A stretch of DNA of 32,998 bases from an uncultured Muribaculaceae bacterium (GCA_910588245.1 CAJUQP010000039.1:1-32998), one strand, 5' to 3'; positions 8,516 through 18,366 are shown, counted from the first letter of the stretch. A program made the numbers and translations. Notes: generated by a model from the sequence alone, not told the origin.

Positions 8516-8552
8516 CGCGGGGCGGCACGTCATGTCGACGTTCCGCCCCGCG
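8516..8552 (-). terminator. hairpin downstream of inositol-phosphate synthase
   Basis: Ten-base arms (8516-8525 and 8543-8552), very GC-rich, with an inner five-base stem (8527-8531 and 8537-8541). It lies about 47 bases past the stop of the gene ending at 8599. There is no strong T tract, so efficiency is uncertain. Confidence 0.6.
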
Positions 8553-8598
8553 CCATATCCTTTTACCGGGCAAGCGGGGCCCGGGGTGCGTTACGCGA

Positions 8599-9927
<1,329 letters not shown>

Positions 9928-10079
9928 AATTGTTCTTATCAGTTTTAAGTTATTGTCATTTTGAAGGAGTCCGCACGCCTCTCAACCCGCTGCCGATGTG
10001 GGAACCTGGCATCCGCTGCCGGAGGTTAAAAAAGCGTCCGCCGACTGGCGAAACGCGACTCTCCCTTGTTTTTGCGGCG

Positions 10080-10110
10080 TAAAATTACTGTCTATTTCCC
10101 ATCTGACAAA
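10080..10110 (-). promoter_or_regulatory. candidate promoter for inositol-phosphate synthase
   Basis: Minus strand: TAATTTTA (10080-10087; one mismatch to TAnnTTTG) with TTTG at 10107-10110, spacer 19. The leader would be about 145 bases. Separate transcription of this gene from the upstream operon is therefore plausible. Confidence 0.45.
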
Positions 10111-10270
10111 ACTTTTTCTAAGAAAAACGCCATCCGAATTCTTAAACTATCTTAACAAGATAAGATTTCAATTAAATTATATTAATTATCCTGCAATATC
10201 GCCTATATTTGTTAATTTGATTTAATTGGGCTTATCCGGATATTTGTCCCTTTTAAGCCATTAACAAGAA

Positions 10271-10314
10271 TGGACGACGGCGCTTCCGGTTGTCACGGGA
10301 ACGCCGTCGGTCCA
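10271..10314 (-). terminator. hairpin after the HAD gene
   Basis: Arms 10271-10282 and 10302-10314 pair with a single bulged base. It begins 16 bases past the HAD stop and probably ends the long operon. The tract following on the minus strand (CTTGTTAATGG) is only weakly T-rich. Confidence 0.55.
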
Positions 10315-10329
10315 TAAACATAGGGATTA

Positions 10330-11055
10330 TCACTCTCCCTCTATAAATGAAAGAGCTTCCGAAAGCGAAGCCACTATGTTGGGATGGAAAGCGGCATCCT
10401 CTTCAGCTGTCCATCCTTTCCCTTTGAGCCAGATAGCCTGGCATCCGGCTTTCTCGGCAGGCTCTATGTCTTTCTTCAGGCTGTCGCCAAACACAAGCAC
10501 CTCTTCAGGCTTGAGTCCGAGCGCCTCTACTCCAAGAAGGAAAATCTTCGGGTCGGGCTTGCGCACGCCGACAACGGCACTTTCTATTATCTTCTTAAAA
10601 TAGGAGTCGATATTGAAGTCCTTGAGCACGGTCTCTATATTACCATAAAAATTCGACACCAGCACCATAGGGTAGCGGCGGCTAAGTGCCTCAAGCACCG
10701 GACGGGCTTTCTCTACCGACGCTTTCGCCGACGCATAGCAGATGTCGGCCACCTTCACAGCCATACTGTCGACCGAGGCCGGAGCGAAATGCCCCATCTC
10801 GGCAAGCCGCTGCAGCTCTATCTGCATCTTTATGACGAGAAGGTCATGGAAATTATGGTGAGGTAATATATGCAGAGTCCGGGCGAGCTCCCGCTCCGCA
10901 TACACATATACCTCGCGGAACTCCGCCTTGTCGGCGGCCACACCTGCCTTCTGCCAGGCATCCCATATCACCTCGCTCCAATGGTCGCCTCCCGTGTCGA
11001 GAGTGCCCCCGTAATCAAATATTATACCTTTTATCCTCTTTACGTCTATATTCAT
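10330..11055 (-). CDS. HAD-superfamily hydrolase with altered first motif
   Basis: A 241-residue HAD protein, C1-capped layout. Motif I is FDYGGTLDTGG (nucleophile Asp14), motif II is VLVSNFYGN, motif III has a lysine in VGVRKPDPKIF, and motif IV is VFGDSLKKD. In normal HAD phosphatases motif I is DxDGT, where the second Asp acts as general acid/base. Here that position (residue 16) is Gly. The gene follows the CDP-alcohol phosphotransferase by 49 bases. In this setting the natural guess is a phosphatase acting on inositol phosphate or phosphatidylinositol phosphate, but the missing Asp makes the activity uncertain. Confidence 0.8.
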   Translation of the reverse strand: MNIDVKRIKGIIFDYGGTLDTGGDHWSEVIWDAWQKAGVAADKAEFREVYVYAERELARTLHILPHHNFHDLLVIKMQIELQRLAEMGHFAPASVDSMAVKVADICYASAKASVEKARPVLEALSRRYPMVLVSNFYGNIETVLKDFNIDSYFKKIIESAVVGVRKPDPKIFLLGVEALGLKPEEVLVFGDSLKKDIEPAEKAGCQAIWLKGKGWTAEEDAAFHPNIVASLSEALSFIEGE

Positions 11056-11104
11056 GATCAGATATGTTTTTCTCCGGCGTCATGACGAGGCCGGGAAAGT
11101 TTAC

Positions 11105-12055
11105 TTATTTCTCAAGCTCCTTCACGAAATTCTTGCAGATTCTCTCATGACGGCACACCATATATATAAGAACGATGTTGAGCACCGTAAGTTCGAACGC
11201 GAAATATAGCCACGGCATCCTGAAGATCAGGATTGCGGCGAAAAGGGCGAATGTACGCGTATTGAACGAGAGGATGTTGGTGTATTTCATCAAGGGCTTG
11301 CTGGCCATCCTGAACCTGTCGCGGAAACTCTGCGGGATATCGTTGCCGTATTTCGAGCGCAGCAGACGGCGAAGCTGCTGCATGCGGGGGGTGCGCTTCT
11401 CCTGTCCTACTGTGTAGTTGGTATAGAAAGCCATGGTCAGCTTTTTCCAGAAGTCGCGTCTCCATGAGAGTTCATGAAATTTCTCCCAAAGCTGGGAGGC
11501 GCTGTCAAGCTCACTGCCCTCTTTCCCTTTGAGGAAGAAAAGATGGAACTGGCGGTAGTAATCGCCCATAGCGGCCTGGGTGGCATGGCAGAAACCGGTG
11601 ACGACGGCCATGACCCATATAACCCAGTGGTGCGCGCTGAAGAATTCGCTCGTGACGTTCTCTCGCAGGCATATGGCCACATAGATGGCGGCAAACCAGA
11701 AATCGCCGCTGAGTCCGTCGAGTATGCGCCCTATGCGCGAATATTGCTTGGTCATACGGGCCAGCTGTCCGTCGGCGCTATCGAAAGAGTCGGCCCATAC
11801 CAGCAGGATCACTCCGAGAATGTTTATCCAGATATTGTTGAAATAGAAAGCCACTCCCGCACCGACGCCCAGGAAGATCGAGGCAATCGTGATCGCGTTG
11901 GGAGTTATGCCGAGTTTCTTGGCAAGGAGCGCCCAGCCATATCCGATAGGGCGGTAAAATATCAGGTCGAAGGTTTCCTCCGTGTCCATCGACTTCAGAG
12001 AATCCTTGTAGGATGACTTTTTCCCTCCCCCGTTGTTGATGTCGTCTGTTTTCAC
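11105..12055 (-). CDS. CDP-alcohol phosphatidyltransferase family protein, candidate inositol lipid synthase
   Basis: A 316-residue integral membrane protein. The family motif is present: D92-x2-D95-G96-x2-A99-R100-x8-G109-x3-D113, in ADSFDSADGQLAR and SRIGRILDG. The last metal-site Asp is D118, four residues after D113 plus one, instead of the usual D-x3-D. About six membrane segments are predicted, with a soluble loop around residues 165-255. Family members join an alcohol phosphate or free alcohol to a CDP-activated partner. With MIPS and a nucleotidyltransferase in the same block, inositol is the likely alcohol. The lipid could be diacylglycerol or ceramide based. It starts 88 bases after the ATP-grasp gene. 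Confidence 0.87.
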   Translation of the reverse strand: MKTDDINNGGGKKSSYKDSLKSMDTEETFDLIFYRPIGYGWALLAKKLGITPNAITIASIFLGVGAGVAFYFNNIWINILGVILLVWADSFDSADGQLARMTKQYSRIGRILDGLSGDFWFAAIYVAICLRENVTSEFFSAHHWVIWVMAVVTGFCHATQAAMGDYYRQFHLFFLKGKEGSELDSASQLWEKFHELSWRRDFWKKLTMAFYTNYTVGQEKRTPRMQQLRRLLRSKYGNDIPQSFRDRFRMASKPLMKYTNILSFNTRTFALFAAILIFRMPWLYFAFELTVLNIVLIYMVCRHERICKNFVKELEK

Positions 12056-12143
12056 TTGTCAGGATTTATGTTGTGCGCCTCGGCACAATAATATTGAGTG
12101 TGAACAAAGTATTATTTATATGTGGTGTGAAACGGTGTGCCGG

Positions 12144-13013
12144 TCAGCGTTTCCGCCATTCCTTCACGGCGGCGAGCACGCATTTCGCTATCCAGGGAGC
12201 CGCCTCCTGGCGGCACGGGGCGAAACTGGGCCAGTCATTGAAGTCGATGATGCGTATCGTGCCGTCGGGATCTACTATGCAGTCGCCGCCATAGATTTTC
12301 ACATCGAGTATGTCGGAAGCCTTCTGGCACATGTCGCGCAATTTCCCCTCATCGAAATGAAGCCCGCGGCTCTTGCCATTGACAGCCTCATGTCCATATT
12401 TGCTGTGTCCCTCGTCGAAGGGATAGAACCAATAGAAGAAAGGCTGGCCGCTCACTCCGTAGAACTTTATGAGATCGCCCACAAGATGGCGGTTGATCAC
12501 GGCACGCTTTATGCCGCGGTAGAAATACTCATGGAGCACTTCCTGCGCCTCTTCCGGATGGCGGCAATAGCTGACGTCCTCCTTGTGCATGGCATGGAAG
12601 TCTCCGCGTTTTATCCAGCATGATGAGAATCCCGACTCCCTCAGGTCATCGATAACATTCTCGTTGGTATTTACTATCAGGCTCTCTGGATAAGGTATCT
12701 TGTTGCCGAGGAGTATACGGGTCATACGTTCGCGGGTGCAGTTCTCGATGCCGTAGCCGGAATTCACCACCAGTCTGCCTCCGTCTTCGAGAGCCTGCAG
12801 CTTGGCGATCGACGCCTGCTCGCGGCACATATTCAGCACCACGCTTTCCTCTATTTCGGTCTCGCGGAATTTCTCCTCGCTATATATATTGACCACGCAG
12901 CCCCTTTTTCTGAGCTGCTCCGCCGCGGCGTTGAAGATAGCCGCGTCGTTGCCTATATGATTGGGAGAATAGGCACCGGCCCTCATCACTCCCGCAATCT
13001 TTATCTCTGCCAT
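12144..13013 (-). CDS. ATP-grasp family protein in the inositol lipid operon
   Basis: A 289-residue protein that opens with IKIAGVMRAGAYSPNHIGND, a pre-ATP-grasp Rossmann-like start. A middle region with SCWIKRGDFHAMHKEDV would be the ATP-binding lobe. Near the C-terminus, GGDCIVDPDGTIRIIDFNDWPSF carries the acidic and Asn residues that bind Mg-ATP in ATP-grasp ligases such as RimK and glutathione synthetase. Members ligate an amine or other nucleophile to a carboxylate through an acyl phosphate. What it ligates here is unknown; an amino-acid or peptide decoration of the lipid head group is one possibility suggested only by its place between the nucleotidyltransferase (31 bases upstream) and the CDP-alcohol transferase. 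Confidence 0.78.
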   Translation of the reverse strand: MAEIKIAGVMRAGAYSPNHIGNDAAIFNAAAEQLRKRGCVVNIYSEEKFRETEIEESVVLNMCREQASIAKLQALEDGGRLVVNSGYGIENCTRERMTRILLGNKIPYPESLIVNTNENVIDDLRESGFSSCWIKRGDFHAMHKEDVSYCRHPEEAQEVLHEYFYRGIKRAVINRHLVGDLIKFYGVSGQPFFYWFYPFDEGHSKYGHEAVNGKSRGLHFDEGKLRDMCQKASDILDVKIYGGDCIVDPDGTIRIIDFNDWPSFAPCRQEAAPWIAKCVLAAVKEWRKR

Positions 13014-13044
13014 AAAGAATCTGAATATTTGGTAATATACGGCG

Positions 13045-13761
13045 TCATTCGCCGCGTCGCAGAAAAGCCTCCGCGCCCTTTATGTCGGAGGCATGGTCTA
13101 CGTCTACGATCTTGTTCATGTCATATGCCCGCAGGTTGAGTCCTGCCGCCACAAGGGCTCTCTGGAAGTTGCGCATGCGCCCTACGCCGCGGTCTATGCA
13201 ATCGCGCAGCACGGGCAGCGCACTCTGCGAAAGGCCATAGATGCCACCGCTCACAAAGCGTATCCCGGGTTCCATAGCGTCGAGGAAACCTGTGATGCGT
13301 CCGGAAGTGTCAGTGGCCACATAAAGAGGCTTTTCATCGTCGATGAAACCCGTCACGGCCATCATGCCGTCGACCTCCGGGGAGGCACCGCGAAAAGCGT
13401 CGACATATCCACTGAAATCATCCTCGCGGAATATGGTGTCGACCGTGGTTATGATATACCGCCCTTTTCCCTCCATGAGCGAGGAGAGCTCGAAAAAGCT
13501 GTGCATGGAGGTGGGAGTGGTCTTCACCACGAGATTGAGCGGGCAAGGGAGCGCTGAGGAAAGGTCTCTCAGGTAGTCGGCCACCTCCGTCATCTCCTCA
13601 TTGACGATGACGCTGACCGACTCCGCGCCGCATCGGGTGAATATTCCTATCAGGCGCCCGATCATCGGAGTGCCGCATATGTCTACGAGAGGCTTAGGGA
13701 GCGCCACCCCCTCCTGCACCAGGCGGGACCCCTGTCCCGCAGCTATAATGCCGAAATTCAT
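13045..13761 (-). CDS. nucleotidyltransferase (sugar-/inositol-phosphate NTP transferase-like)
   Basis: A 238-residue GT-A fold nucleotidyltransferase. The N-terminus shows the nucleotide-binding signature AAGQGSR (residues 7-13) followed by PKPLVD (K23), and ITTVDTIF (about 104-111) carries the metal-binding Asp. I chose ATG 13761 because the protein from there starts exactly at the fold (MNFGIIAAG); a 35-residue extension to 13866 would lie inside pdxA in another frame. The start is 19 bases after the pdxA stop. The next genes suggest CTP:inositol-1-phosphate cytidylyltransferase, which makes CDP-inositol. A cytidylyltransferase for another sugar phosphate is possible; substrate is inference. 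Confidence 0.82.
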   Translation of the reverse strand: MNFGIIAAGQGSRLVQEGVALPKPLVDICGTPMIGRLIGIFTRCGAESVSVIVNEEMTEVADYLRDLSSALPCPLNLVVKTTPTSMHSFFELSSLMEGKGRYIITTVDTIFREDDFSGYVDAFRGASPEVDGMMAVTGFIDDEKPLYVATDTSGRITGFLDAMEPGIRFVSGGIYGLSQSALPVLRDCIDRGVGRMRNFQRALVAAGLNLRAYDMNKIVDVDHASDIKGAEAFLRRGE

Positions 13762-13780
13762 AATGTCAAGACTGTCGTTT

Positions 13781-14923
13781 TTACTGTTCTGTGTCTGTCG
13801 GTTCGTCGGCGCCATCGTCCCCCTTTTCTGCCGGGCGCGGCTTCTGCTGACGTTCCTGACGCTCACCCTTCTCGGGCTTCTCGGTGATATATTTCTTCAG
13901 AGGATTGGACGATGCCTCCTCATAAGCCGCGCGTCTGCGGAATATGTCGATGGCCTTATATATGGCCTCACGCATTGACGTCGGATCCGCCATGCCCTTC
14001 CATGCTATGTCGAAGGCTGTGCCATGGTCGGGAGAGGTGCGCACATACGGCAGTCCGGCGGTGAAATTCACCCCCCTCTCCCCTGCCAGGGTCTTGAAAG
14101 GAGCAAGCCCCTGGTCATGATACATGGCCAGGATGCCGTCAAATTTCCTGTAGGCGCCGGTGCCGAAAAAACCGTCGGCGGCAAAGGGGCCGAAAGCCAG
14201 AATGCCCTTCCCCATGGCGCATGCCACAGCCGGAGCTATGATGTCGTTCTCCTCTGTGCCGAGAAGGCCGCCGTCGCCGGCATGAGGATTGAGCGACAAT
14301 ACCGCTATGCGCGGACGGTCGAACGCGAAATCGCGCACGAGCGAACGGTGGAGGGAGCGTATGGCCTCGTCAAGAACCTGAGGGGTCACGGCCGCCGCTA
14401 CTTTCGAGATGGGAAGATGTGTGCTCACCAGGGCCACCCTGACATAATCGTCGAAGAGGATCATGCGGGCTTTCGCGCCATCCCCTATCCTGTCTTCAAG
14501 ATATTCAGTGTGTCCAGCAAAAGAGAAACCGTCGCCCTGCACCGCCTCCTTCGATATAGGAGCGGTGACAAGCACATCGATATCTCCGGATTTCAAAGCT
14601 GCCACAGCGGCCTCGAGTGCCGCCACCGCCGACTTGCCGGATGCTTCTGTCGCTTTTCCGGGAGTAAGCTCCGGCAATTCCTGGGCCACTTCCACTATGT
14701 TCACGCGTCCGTGCTGCGCATGCGCCGCACTCTGCACACGGTGGAGGCGCATATCTTCCAGGCCGAGCATCCGGCGGCACTTCTCCGCCAGCGCATGATG
14801 CCCGAATATCACAGGAGTGCAGAGTTCGGTCATCGTCTCGTCGGCCAGGGCACCAAGGGTCACCTCATAGCCGACACCGTTTATATCACCATGGGTAATA
14901 CCCACTTTTATCTGTTGAGACAT
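13781..14923 (-). CDS. pdxA: 4-hydroxythreonine-4-phosphate dehydrogenase
   Basis: PdxA oxidises 4-phosphohydroxy-L-threonine in the DXP-independent branch that starts pyridoxal phosphate synthesis. The 380-residue protein has the metal-binding histidines in FAGHTEYLED, NPHAGDGGLLG and MYHDQGLAPFK, and the N-terminal VGITHGDINGVGYE. After the enzyme core (ending near residue 340) comes a tail of about 35 very charged residues, rich in Lys, Arg, Glu and Gln. This is absent from textbook PdxA. It starts 41 bases after rlmN and ends 19 bases before the nucleotidyltransferase. PdxJ is not in the window. Confidence 0.95.
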   Translation of the reverse strand: MSQQIKVGITHGDINGVGYEVTLGALADETMTELCTPVIFGHHALAEKCRRMLGLEDMRLHRVQSAAHAQHGRVNIVEVAQELPELTPGKATEASGKSAVAALEAAVAALKSGDIDVLVTAPISKEAVQGDGFSFAGHTEYLEDRIGDGAKARMILFDDYVRVALVSTHLPISKVAAAVTPQVLDEAIRSLHRSLVRDFAFDRPRIAVLSLNPHAGDGGLLGTEENDIIAPAVACAMGKGILAFGPFAADGFFGTGAYRKFDGILAMYHDQGLAPFKTLAGERGVNFTAGLPYVRTSPDHGTAFDIAWKGMADPTSMREAIYKAIDIFRRRAAYEEASSNPLKKYITEKPEKGERQERQQKPRPAEKGDDGADEPTDTEQ

Positions 14924-14964
14924 CTGTCGTTTAAGGTTGAGAGGAGATTGTTGTTAACTATTGA

Positions 14965-16017
14965 TTATTGATTGCGTCCGGCGAGCATCCCGCAGGCCGC
15001 CATTATGTCTTCTCCACGCGAGCTGCGTATCGTGGCCGTGATACCCTTCGAGTTGAGATAATTCCTGAACATCACCATTCTCTCCTCGCTGCAGGGATGG
15101 AGCTCGGCACCGGGAATGGCATGGAAACGGATCAGGTTGACGCGACAGTCAAGTTTCCCTATGAGACGCACAAGCATGTCGGCATGGGCGATGTCATCGT
15201 TGACCCCCCTCCACATTATATATTCAAAGGATAATCTTCGCTGATGGCTGAAGTCATAGCCCTCGAGCATCTTAACGACGCTCGATATCGGGAACGCCTT
15301 CTGCGCCGGCATAAGCTGCTCTCGCTGCATGGCGTCGGCGGTATGGACACTTATCGCAACATGTACCTGGGTCTTCTCGAGAAGGTCTTTCAACTGCGGA
15401 AGTTTGCCGACCGTGGAGACGGTGATGCGTTTCGGACTCCACGCCATGCCCCACGACGCAGTCATGATCTCAAGCACCGGGAGGAGCGCGTCGAAGTTGT
15501 CGAGCGGCTCACCCATCCCCATGAACACCACATTGGTCAGCTCCTGCGCCGGTGTCTCGCCCTGACGAGGTGCGGGGGGGATGCTCAATATCTGGTTCAT
15601 GATCTGTGCCGCCGTAAGCTGAGCCTTGAAGCCGAGACGCCCCGTGGCGCAGAAATAGCAGTTCATGCGACATCCCGCCTGCGACGACACGCAAAGCGTG
15701 GCCCTGTCATGATCCGGTATATACACGCTTTCCACATTGCGGCCCTCTCCGACATTGAACAGATACTTCACGGTGCCGTCGATCGATTTCTGCCTTGCTG
15801 CAGGTTTCTCACGACCCACCGTATAGTTCTCGGAAAGCCATGCCATGTTTTTTTTGGAGATATTGACCATCTCCCCGAAATCGGTCACCTTTTTCTTATA
15901 TAGCCATTCGGCGAGCTGACGACCCACAAACTTGGGCATACCTCCCGAGAGCGCCACTTTCGTGAGCTCGTCGAGCGTCATGCCAATGAGGGGCATCTTT
16001 CTGTCTGCTGACTGCAT
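14965..16017 (-). CDS. rlmN: dual-specificity 23S rRNA A2503 / tRNA A37 C2-methyltransferase
   Basis: A radical-SAM enzyme of 350 residues. The 4Fe-4S cluster motif CxxxCxxC is seen in QAGCRMNCYFCATGRLGF, and the GMGEPLDN motif binds SAM. The resolving cysteine near the C-terminus fits SSRGEDIMAACGML. RlmN methylates A2503 in the peptidyl transferase centre and A37 of some tRNAs, affecting fidelity. Start ATG 16017 is used; an internal Met8 is possible. It lies 107 bases after the chaperone gene, with a hairpin between, and heads the run rlmN-pdxA-nucleotidyltransferase-ATP-grasp-CDP-alcohol transferase-HAD. Confidence 0.95.
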   Translation of the reverse strand: MQSADRKMPLIGMTLDELTKVALSGGMPKFVGRQLAEWLYKKKVTDFGEMVNISKKNMAWLSENYTVGREKPAARQKSIDGTVKYLFNVGEGRNVESVYIPDHDRATLCVSSQAGCRMNCYFCATGRLGFKAQLTAAQIMNQILSIPPAPRQGETPAQELTNVVFMGMGEPLDNFDALLPVLEIMTASWGMAWSPKRITVSTVGKLPQLKDLLEKTQVHVAISVHTADAMQREQLMPAQKAFPISSVVKMLEGYDFSHQRRLSFEYIMWRGVNDDIAHADMLVRLIGKLDCRVNLIRFHAIPGAELHPCSEERMVMFRNYLNSKGITATIRSSRGEDIMAACGMLAGRNQ

Positions 16018-16051
16018 GATGTGAATCGTGTTTAGAGTGTCGTGTGATTGC

Positions 16052-16094
16052 CGTGAAGGGCCGGCGCCTTATGTAACGGCGACGACCCTTCACG
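16052..16094 (-). terminator. hairpin after the PpiD-like gene
   Basis: Nine-base arms (16052-16060 and 16086-16094) with an inner four-base stem (16065-16068 and 16078-16081). It sits 31 bases past the stop at 16125. No T tract is obvious, so readthrough into rlmN is possible. Confidence 0.55.
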
Positions 16095-16124
16095 TTGTTA
16101 TCGTTAACGGCGGGCTGGCGTCAA

Positions 16125-18257
16125 TCAGTCGCCGGCCTCGAATTTGTAGATGTTGTTGACCACCTTGTCCGCGCCTCTCAGCATAGCGCCCGTATTGGGG
16201 TTGACAAGCTGGAAGTACTGCTGCTCATACTGCTGATCGTTGAAAGGGAAGTTCTCCTTTGCCTGAGAGGTGATCTGGTAGGCATAGACTCCGTTGTCGC
16301 CTTTCACCACAACTACCTTGCCGGGTTTCGAACCGGTGATCTTTCCCATAACTTCCTGATCGCCCACCTGAGGATTGTATCCGAAACGGAATGTGGGGTT
16401 GTTGACGGAAGTGGTGGCCATAGCCTGGGCTACGGAAGCCATGCTTCCTGACTTGGGCTGATACTGCTTCACGAGCTGGTCGCCGGCCTTGTCGCGGCGG
16501 GCCTTCTCCGTGGCGTAGTTCTTGACATCGGGATTGGTCAGGGGAGCGTAGTCGTCATATTCCTCGGTCACGGCCACTGCATAGAGCGCGGGGGTCATGG
16601 CGTCTTTGCTCTCGTAGATGTGGCTCACCTGGCCGGGAGCGGCATCCATCACAACCCAGCGCACCACCTGACGACTGTCGGGATAATAGCTGTTCATGCC
16701 AGCCATTCTCGGCACAGCCGGGGTCGAGGCCGACAGGCTGAAATCCTGAAGCGCGTAGCCGGCCTTGGCGGCATTCGCTATGAAGCTCTTGGCATCGGGA
16801 TTCTGGTCGAGGAACTTCTCAAGTTTCTCCCTCTCGCCGCTCACAGTCTTGGTGCTCGGCTTGAGTTCGTATGAAATCTCGTCATATTCGTATACCTCCA
16901 CAGGAGCCTTTCTCTGGGCCACCTGCGCGAGCACACGTGCCTGAGGCGACTCAACGAGCGTGATGTATTTGCCACCGGCTGCGAGCAGGGAGTCGAGCTG
17001 ACCGTTCTCAAGGGCGCCGGTGCGGCCCTGTGCTGTAAACAGGGGAATCCACTGGCGGGGTTGAGCCATGACGCTGTCGGTGCCGAAACGCGAAGCGACA
17101 GAATCGACGGGAAGACCTCCGTTGAGGCTTGCGAGCACTTTATCGCCGAGAGCACCGCCTACCACCTGCACGATGTTAAGCTGGATGGAGTCGGCCACCA
17201 TATTACGGCGTCCCATCTTTACGATGGTGAAGCCTTTGATATTCTCGGAGATAACCTTCACCTGACCGGGAGCGGCCCCGAGCACATAGTCTTTGACAGC
17301 CCCTACAGGGAGATCGGAAGAGCGGAGCTCCTTACGCGACACTACAAGACCCTCCTTCTTGAGTTCCTTGCTAAGTTGCGCGCTGCTGTCGCTAAGTTCC
17401 TCCACAGCCTTCACTGAAAGCATATGGGCGTCTTCGCGGTCGGAAGTGGAGGGAGCGATATTGACGGCGATAAACTTAACGTCTTTCGTGGGCTCCTCCA
17501 CTTTGAAGAGAGACTTGTCTTCGTTGTAGGCAGCGGCTATCTCAGCGTCGGTCACCTTATATTTGTCAGCGTCGAGCTGTCCATAGGGGTGGAAAGCCAC
17601 GTCAACATTGGAAGTGGCCACATAGTCATTATAGAGAGCCTTCTTGTCGAGGTCGTTGGCCTTGATCGTGCCGAAGAGAAGACGCTGGTACTGCTGGCGG
17701 CGGATCAACTGCTTGGTCTCCTCCTCCATAGCGAGCCATGCTCTCTGGAAAGGAGCCATCTGAGCGTCGGTGAAGCCATTGCGCTTAGGATTGAAAATCA
17801 CTTCGTAAGCCTGCTGGGGAGTAGAGATGCTGAGGCCGGAGGCGTTGAGCTGCTGTATGAGCTCGTTGATGCGGGGATTCACGGGGTTCTCCATGATGTA
17901 GAATCGGAGCTGTTCGCCCGAGGTCTGTATGCCGGCGTTGTCGGCTGCGTCATCGAGGAGACGCTCCCCGATCAGATTGTCGACGGCGAGCTGCGAGAGA
18001 AGCTGCGTGTCGTAGGCCGCATACTGCGCCGGGTTCTGGCGGCGCGCCTGCTCGAGCTGGCTGTTGAGCTCCTCACGGCGTCTGATATAGTCGGTGTAGT
18101 CGATTTTCTGGCCTCCTATCTTGGCCACCGTCGTGTTGTCGCCGAAGATATTACGGCTGTTGGTGAGCGCGTCGCCAACAATGAAGGCAAGCAAGGCCAC
18201 GCCGATCACTATGATCAGCAAGACTGACTTGCTTCTGATTTTCTCTAATGTTGCCAT
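16125..18257 (-). CDS. PpiD/SurA-like periplasmic folding factor (SurA N-terminal domain, parvulin-like)
   Basis: A 710-residue membrane-anchored protein. Residues about 12-33 form one inner-membrane helix (SVLLIIVIGVALLAFIVGDAL), and the rest is periplasmic. Residues 40-270 form the long helical SurA-N-like domain (KIDYTDYIRRREELNSQLEQ, then QQAYEVIFNPKRNGF). A parvulin-like segment follows around 335-450 (LPVGAVKDYVLGAAPGQVK), and a second one may lie near 550-660 (PGQVSHIYESKD). PpiD-type proteins help outer-membrane and secreted proteins fold after Sec export; some have lost isomerase activity. Bacteroidota homologues are usually this long. A -7 box (18359-18366) lies about 100 bases upstream. 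Confidence 0.88.
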   Translation of the reverse strand: MATLEKIRSKSVLLIIVIGVALLAFIVGDALTNSRNIFGDNTTVAKIGGQKIDYTDYIRRREELNSQLEQARRQNPAQYAAYDTQLLSQLAVDNLIGERLLDDAADNAGIQTSGEQLRFYIMENPVNPRINELIQQLNASGLSISTPQQAYEVIFNPKRNGFTDAQMAPFQRAWLAMEEETKQLIRRQQYQRLLFGTIKANDLDKKALYNDYVATSNVDVAFHPYGQLDADKYKVTDAEIAAAYNEDKSLFKVEEPTKDVKFIAVNIAPSTSDREDAHMLSVKAVEELSDSSAQLSKELKKEGLVVSRKELRSSDLPVGAVKDYVLGAAPGQVKVISENIKGFTIVKMGRRNMVADSIQLNIVQVVGGALGDKVLASLNGGLPVDSVASRFGTDSVMAQPRQWIPLFTAQGRTGALENGQLDSLLAAGGKYITLVESPQARVLAQVAQRKAPVEVYEYDEISYELKPSTKTVSGEREKLEKFLDQNPDAKSFIANAAKAGYALQDFSLSASTPAVPRMAGMNSYYPDSRQVVRWVVMDAAPGQVSHIYESKDAMTPALYAVAVTEEYDDYAPLTNPDVKNYATEKARRDKAGDQLVKQYQPKSGSMASVAQAMATTSVNNPTFRFGYNPQVGDQEVMGKITGSKPGKVVVVKGDNGVYAYQITSQAKENFPFNDQQYEQQYFQLVNPNTGAMLRGADKVVNNIYKFEAGD

Positions 18258-18358
18258 TCTGTGCTATAGCTGTTTTTGTTGATTAATTCGTCGGTGGAAA
18301 CGGCATCGCGGAGACCCCTCCCGAAAGAGATATCTCCGTGCGCGTTGTTTTGAGCACG

Positions 18359-18366
18359 CAAAGATA
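18359..18366 (-). promoter_or_regulatory. -7 promoter element for the PpiD-like gene
   Basis: Minus strand TATCTTTG, a full TAnnTTTG match. The upstream -33 position shows only TTGG, so this is a weaker call. The leader would be about 95 bases. Confidence 0.45.

Larger units (their letters stand above)
9928..10329. other. 402-base intergenic region with promoter and terminator
   Basis: It contains the candidate MIPS promoter (10080-10110) and the hairpin that ends the upstream operon (10271-10314). Between them lies a very AT-rich stretch (10120-10230). No gene is supported; a 75-codon plus-strand frame here has no features. Confidence 0.6.

Noticed and set aside
9998..10225. A 75-codon plus-strand frame upstream of inositol-phosphate synthase
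   Set aside because: It lies across the likely promoter in a very AT-rich stretch and its translation has no recognisable domain or signal.
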